A DNA stretch of 25,482 bases from positions 1 to 25,482 of the forward strand of contig CALAYL010000017.1 of assembly GCA_937894725.1 (NCBI GenBank), written 5' to 3'. Under the pieces are notes generated by a model, which was not told where the DNA came from, ran no database searches, and saw nothing but the letters and a program-made list of their open reading frames with translations. Positions 24,290-25,482 of this stretch are shown piece by piece (position 1 is the stretch's first letter; each line of letters opens with the position of its first letter). The DNA comes from an uncultured Bacteroidota bacterium (GTDB taxonomy: Bacteria; Bacteroidota; Bacteroidia; Chitinophagales; LD1). The position numbers and the translations under genes were made by a program.

Positions 24290-25482
24290 TTATTTAACTC
24301 GGGGGAGTGTAAAAAAGAAACTCGTACCAAACCCTACCTTGCTCTCTACACAGATTGAGCCTTCATGCGCCTCTACAATCTTCTTACAAATAGACAATCC
24401 CATTCCGGTACCTTCTTTATCTTTCGTGTTATGTAACCTTGTGAGTGGATTAAATATTTTGATTAAATCATCTTCACACATCCCTACTCCATTATCTTTT
24501 ACTTCAAAAAGCATTTCGTTTCCTTTCTCAATTGCACTCACTGTTATTTGAGGAGATATGGATGAGTCGGTGTATCTAATAGCATTAACAATCAAATTCT
24601 GCAAAAGTTGATAGACCAATAGCTTTTCGCCATAAATATTTGGCAATTTTTCAAAATGGATTGTTGCGTTTCGCTCTTTAATCAAACTTTGCAACTGAAA
24701 TTCGACCATTTTGACTAAGCTATTCATATCAACTACCGCAAAACTATCTTTGTTTGTAGCTAAAGAGGAATATGACAAAATACCACTGATCAAATCTCCT
24801 ACATGAGAAGTCCCGTTTTGTATAAATCTGATATAGTCATCAATATCTTGATCGCGGTGGGGGTGTTTATTTAGTTTGTTTTTAAGTAATGAACTAAAAC
24901 TATGAATAGTGCGTAGTGGCTCCTTTAAATCATGCGATACGACATGAGCAAACTGCCTAAGCTTTACATTTGCCTCCTCCAATTCTTTAGTACGATGTAA
25001 AACCTCCGCCTCCAATGTCTCGTTATGTTTGCTAATCACTAATTTATCTTTCGATATTTCAGCTATCAAATCACTGTTATACTTCATCATTACACTAGCA
25101 ATAAAACAAGAAAGATTAGCCGCGACTATCGAAATAACGAAGTAGGAATTCATTTCAAGCGTTATATTTTTCACTCCATAGAACTGCACAATAACTCCAT
25201 AATGAGCAATCAAAAAAACAGTAAAAAGTGCCGCAAAATATTTATACCCCAAAGCATTTACGTAAAAAGAAACCATGAGTAATAAAATGCCTTCAAGCGC
25301 AAAAAGCGTAACATATAACCGTAAAAAATGAACAGAAGACTCTCTAAAATGATCGACTAAAATTCCATAAAAGAATACCGCAATAAGATTAGTGGTGATC
25401 AGCATATCTAACGCAGAAACAAGTTTGCCTTTTTTTATAAAAAAAATAGATATCGTCATGCCAATCATACCTAAAACATCGG
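24290..25482 (-). CDS. Membrane sensor histidine kinase (N-terminus beyond the window)
   Basis: About 397 residues visible. The frame stays open past the ATG at 25468 to the window edge (…DVLGM), so the true start probably lies outside. About five transmembrane helices fill the first ~135 visible residues, forming a membrane-embedded sensor rather than a periplasmic loop. A short coiled coil (ISKHNETLEAEVLHRTKELEEANVKL, shown by heptads) leads to the HisKA helix with FAHVVSHDLKEPLRT and the phospho-accepting His. HATPase_c follows: N box LLQNLIVNAIRY, G1 DNGVGM, F box IFNPLTRL, G2 GTGMGLSICKKIV. There is no receiver domain and no response-regulator gene inside the window. The signal is unknown. 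The 'VVSHDLKEPLR' form resembles phytochrome-like and other HWE-unrelated kinases common in Bacteroidota. Confidence 0.88.
   Translation of the reverse strand, partial: DVLGMIGMTISIFFIKKGKLVSALDMLITTNLIAVFFYGILVDHFRESSVHFLRLYVTLFALEGILLLMVSFYVNALGYKYFAALFTVFLIAHYGVIVQFYGVKNITLEMNSYFVISIVAANLSCFIASVMMKYNSDLIAEISKDKLVISKHNETLEAEVLHRTKELEEANVKLRQFAHVVSHDLKEPLRTIHSFSSLLKNKLNKHPHRDQDIDDYIRFIQNGTSHVGDLISGILSYSSLATNKDSFAVVDMNSLVKMVEFQLQSLIKERNATIHFEKLPNIYGEKLLVYQLLQNLIVNAIRYTDSSISPQITVSAIEKGNEMLFEVKDNGVGMCEDDLIKIFNPLTRLHNTKDKEGTGMGLSICKKIVEAHEGSICVESKVGFGTSFFFTLPRVK

Noticed and set aside
1..25482. CRISPR arrays, insertion sequences, tRNA or rRNA genes, prophage or defence genes
   Set aside because: No spaced direct repeats, transposase-like frame, cloverleaf or conserved rRNA stretch was seen on reading; nearly all the sequence is taken up by ordinary coding regions.

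Overview
The window looks like a chromosomal segment of a low-GC member of the Bacteroidota. The evidence is two Por-type (type IX secretion, T9SS) C-terminal sorting domains, a CarboxypepD_reg-like/TonB-dependent outer-membrane receptor, several TAnnTTTG Bacteroidota -7 promoter boxes, few Shine-Dalgarno sequences, and small conserved families typical of this phylum. I cannot name the genus. No mobile element, CRISPR array, rRNA or tRNA gene was seen, and no gap between genes exceeds 300 bases.

Layout. 1-327 (+): C-terminal end of a T9SS-exported protein. 334-1830 (-): a GH3-family acyl-amido synthetase, divergent from an M48/Ste24 membrane metalloprotease (1873-3105, +), with two facing -7 boxes in the 42-bp gap. 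3180-4022 (+): an MGAT-like lipid acyltransferase that overlaps tail to tail with the next unit. 7976-4005 (-): a tight three-gene unit of secreted M1 metallopeptidase, membrane-anchored cytochrome c and CtpA-type S41 protease. 8032-14269 (+): metallophosphoesterase, pyrD, TonB-dependent receptor and fumC, closed by a very clear intrinsic terminator.

14351-16233 (+) is the most coherent functional block. It holds an Rrf2 regulator with three NsrR-like cysteines, a group III truncated haemoglobin and a RIC (YtfE/ScdA) di-iron repair protein, which together form a plausible nitrosative-stress module. A shared 16-bp palindrome, TGGA-N8-TCCA, lies just upstream of both the regulator and the globin genes and is a good candidate operator. 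A small conserved protein of unknown function (16359-16679) follows.

21711-16687 (-): a second tight unit of T9SS-exported M1 peptidase, 3-hydroxybutyryl-CoA dehydrogenase and a B12-binding radical SAM protein with a TTG start. 21964-24095 (+): an MscS-type channel and a CPA1 Na+/H+ antiporter 2 bp apart, suggesting osmotic/ionic homeostasis. 25482-24290 (-): a membrane sensor histidine kinase whose N-terminus lies beyond the window.

Most of the window is ordinary housekeeping and envelope biology. The points most worth following are the putative Rrf2/TGGA-N8-TCCA regulon, the bacterial GH3 enzyme with its overlapping divergent promoters, and the membrane domain fused to cytochrome c.
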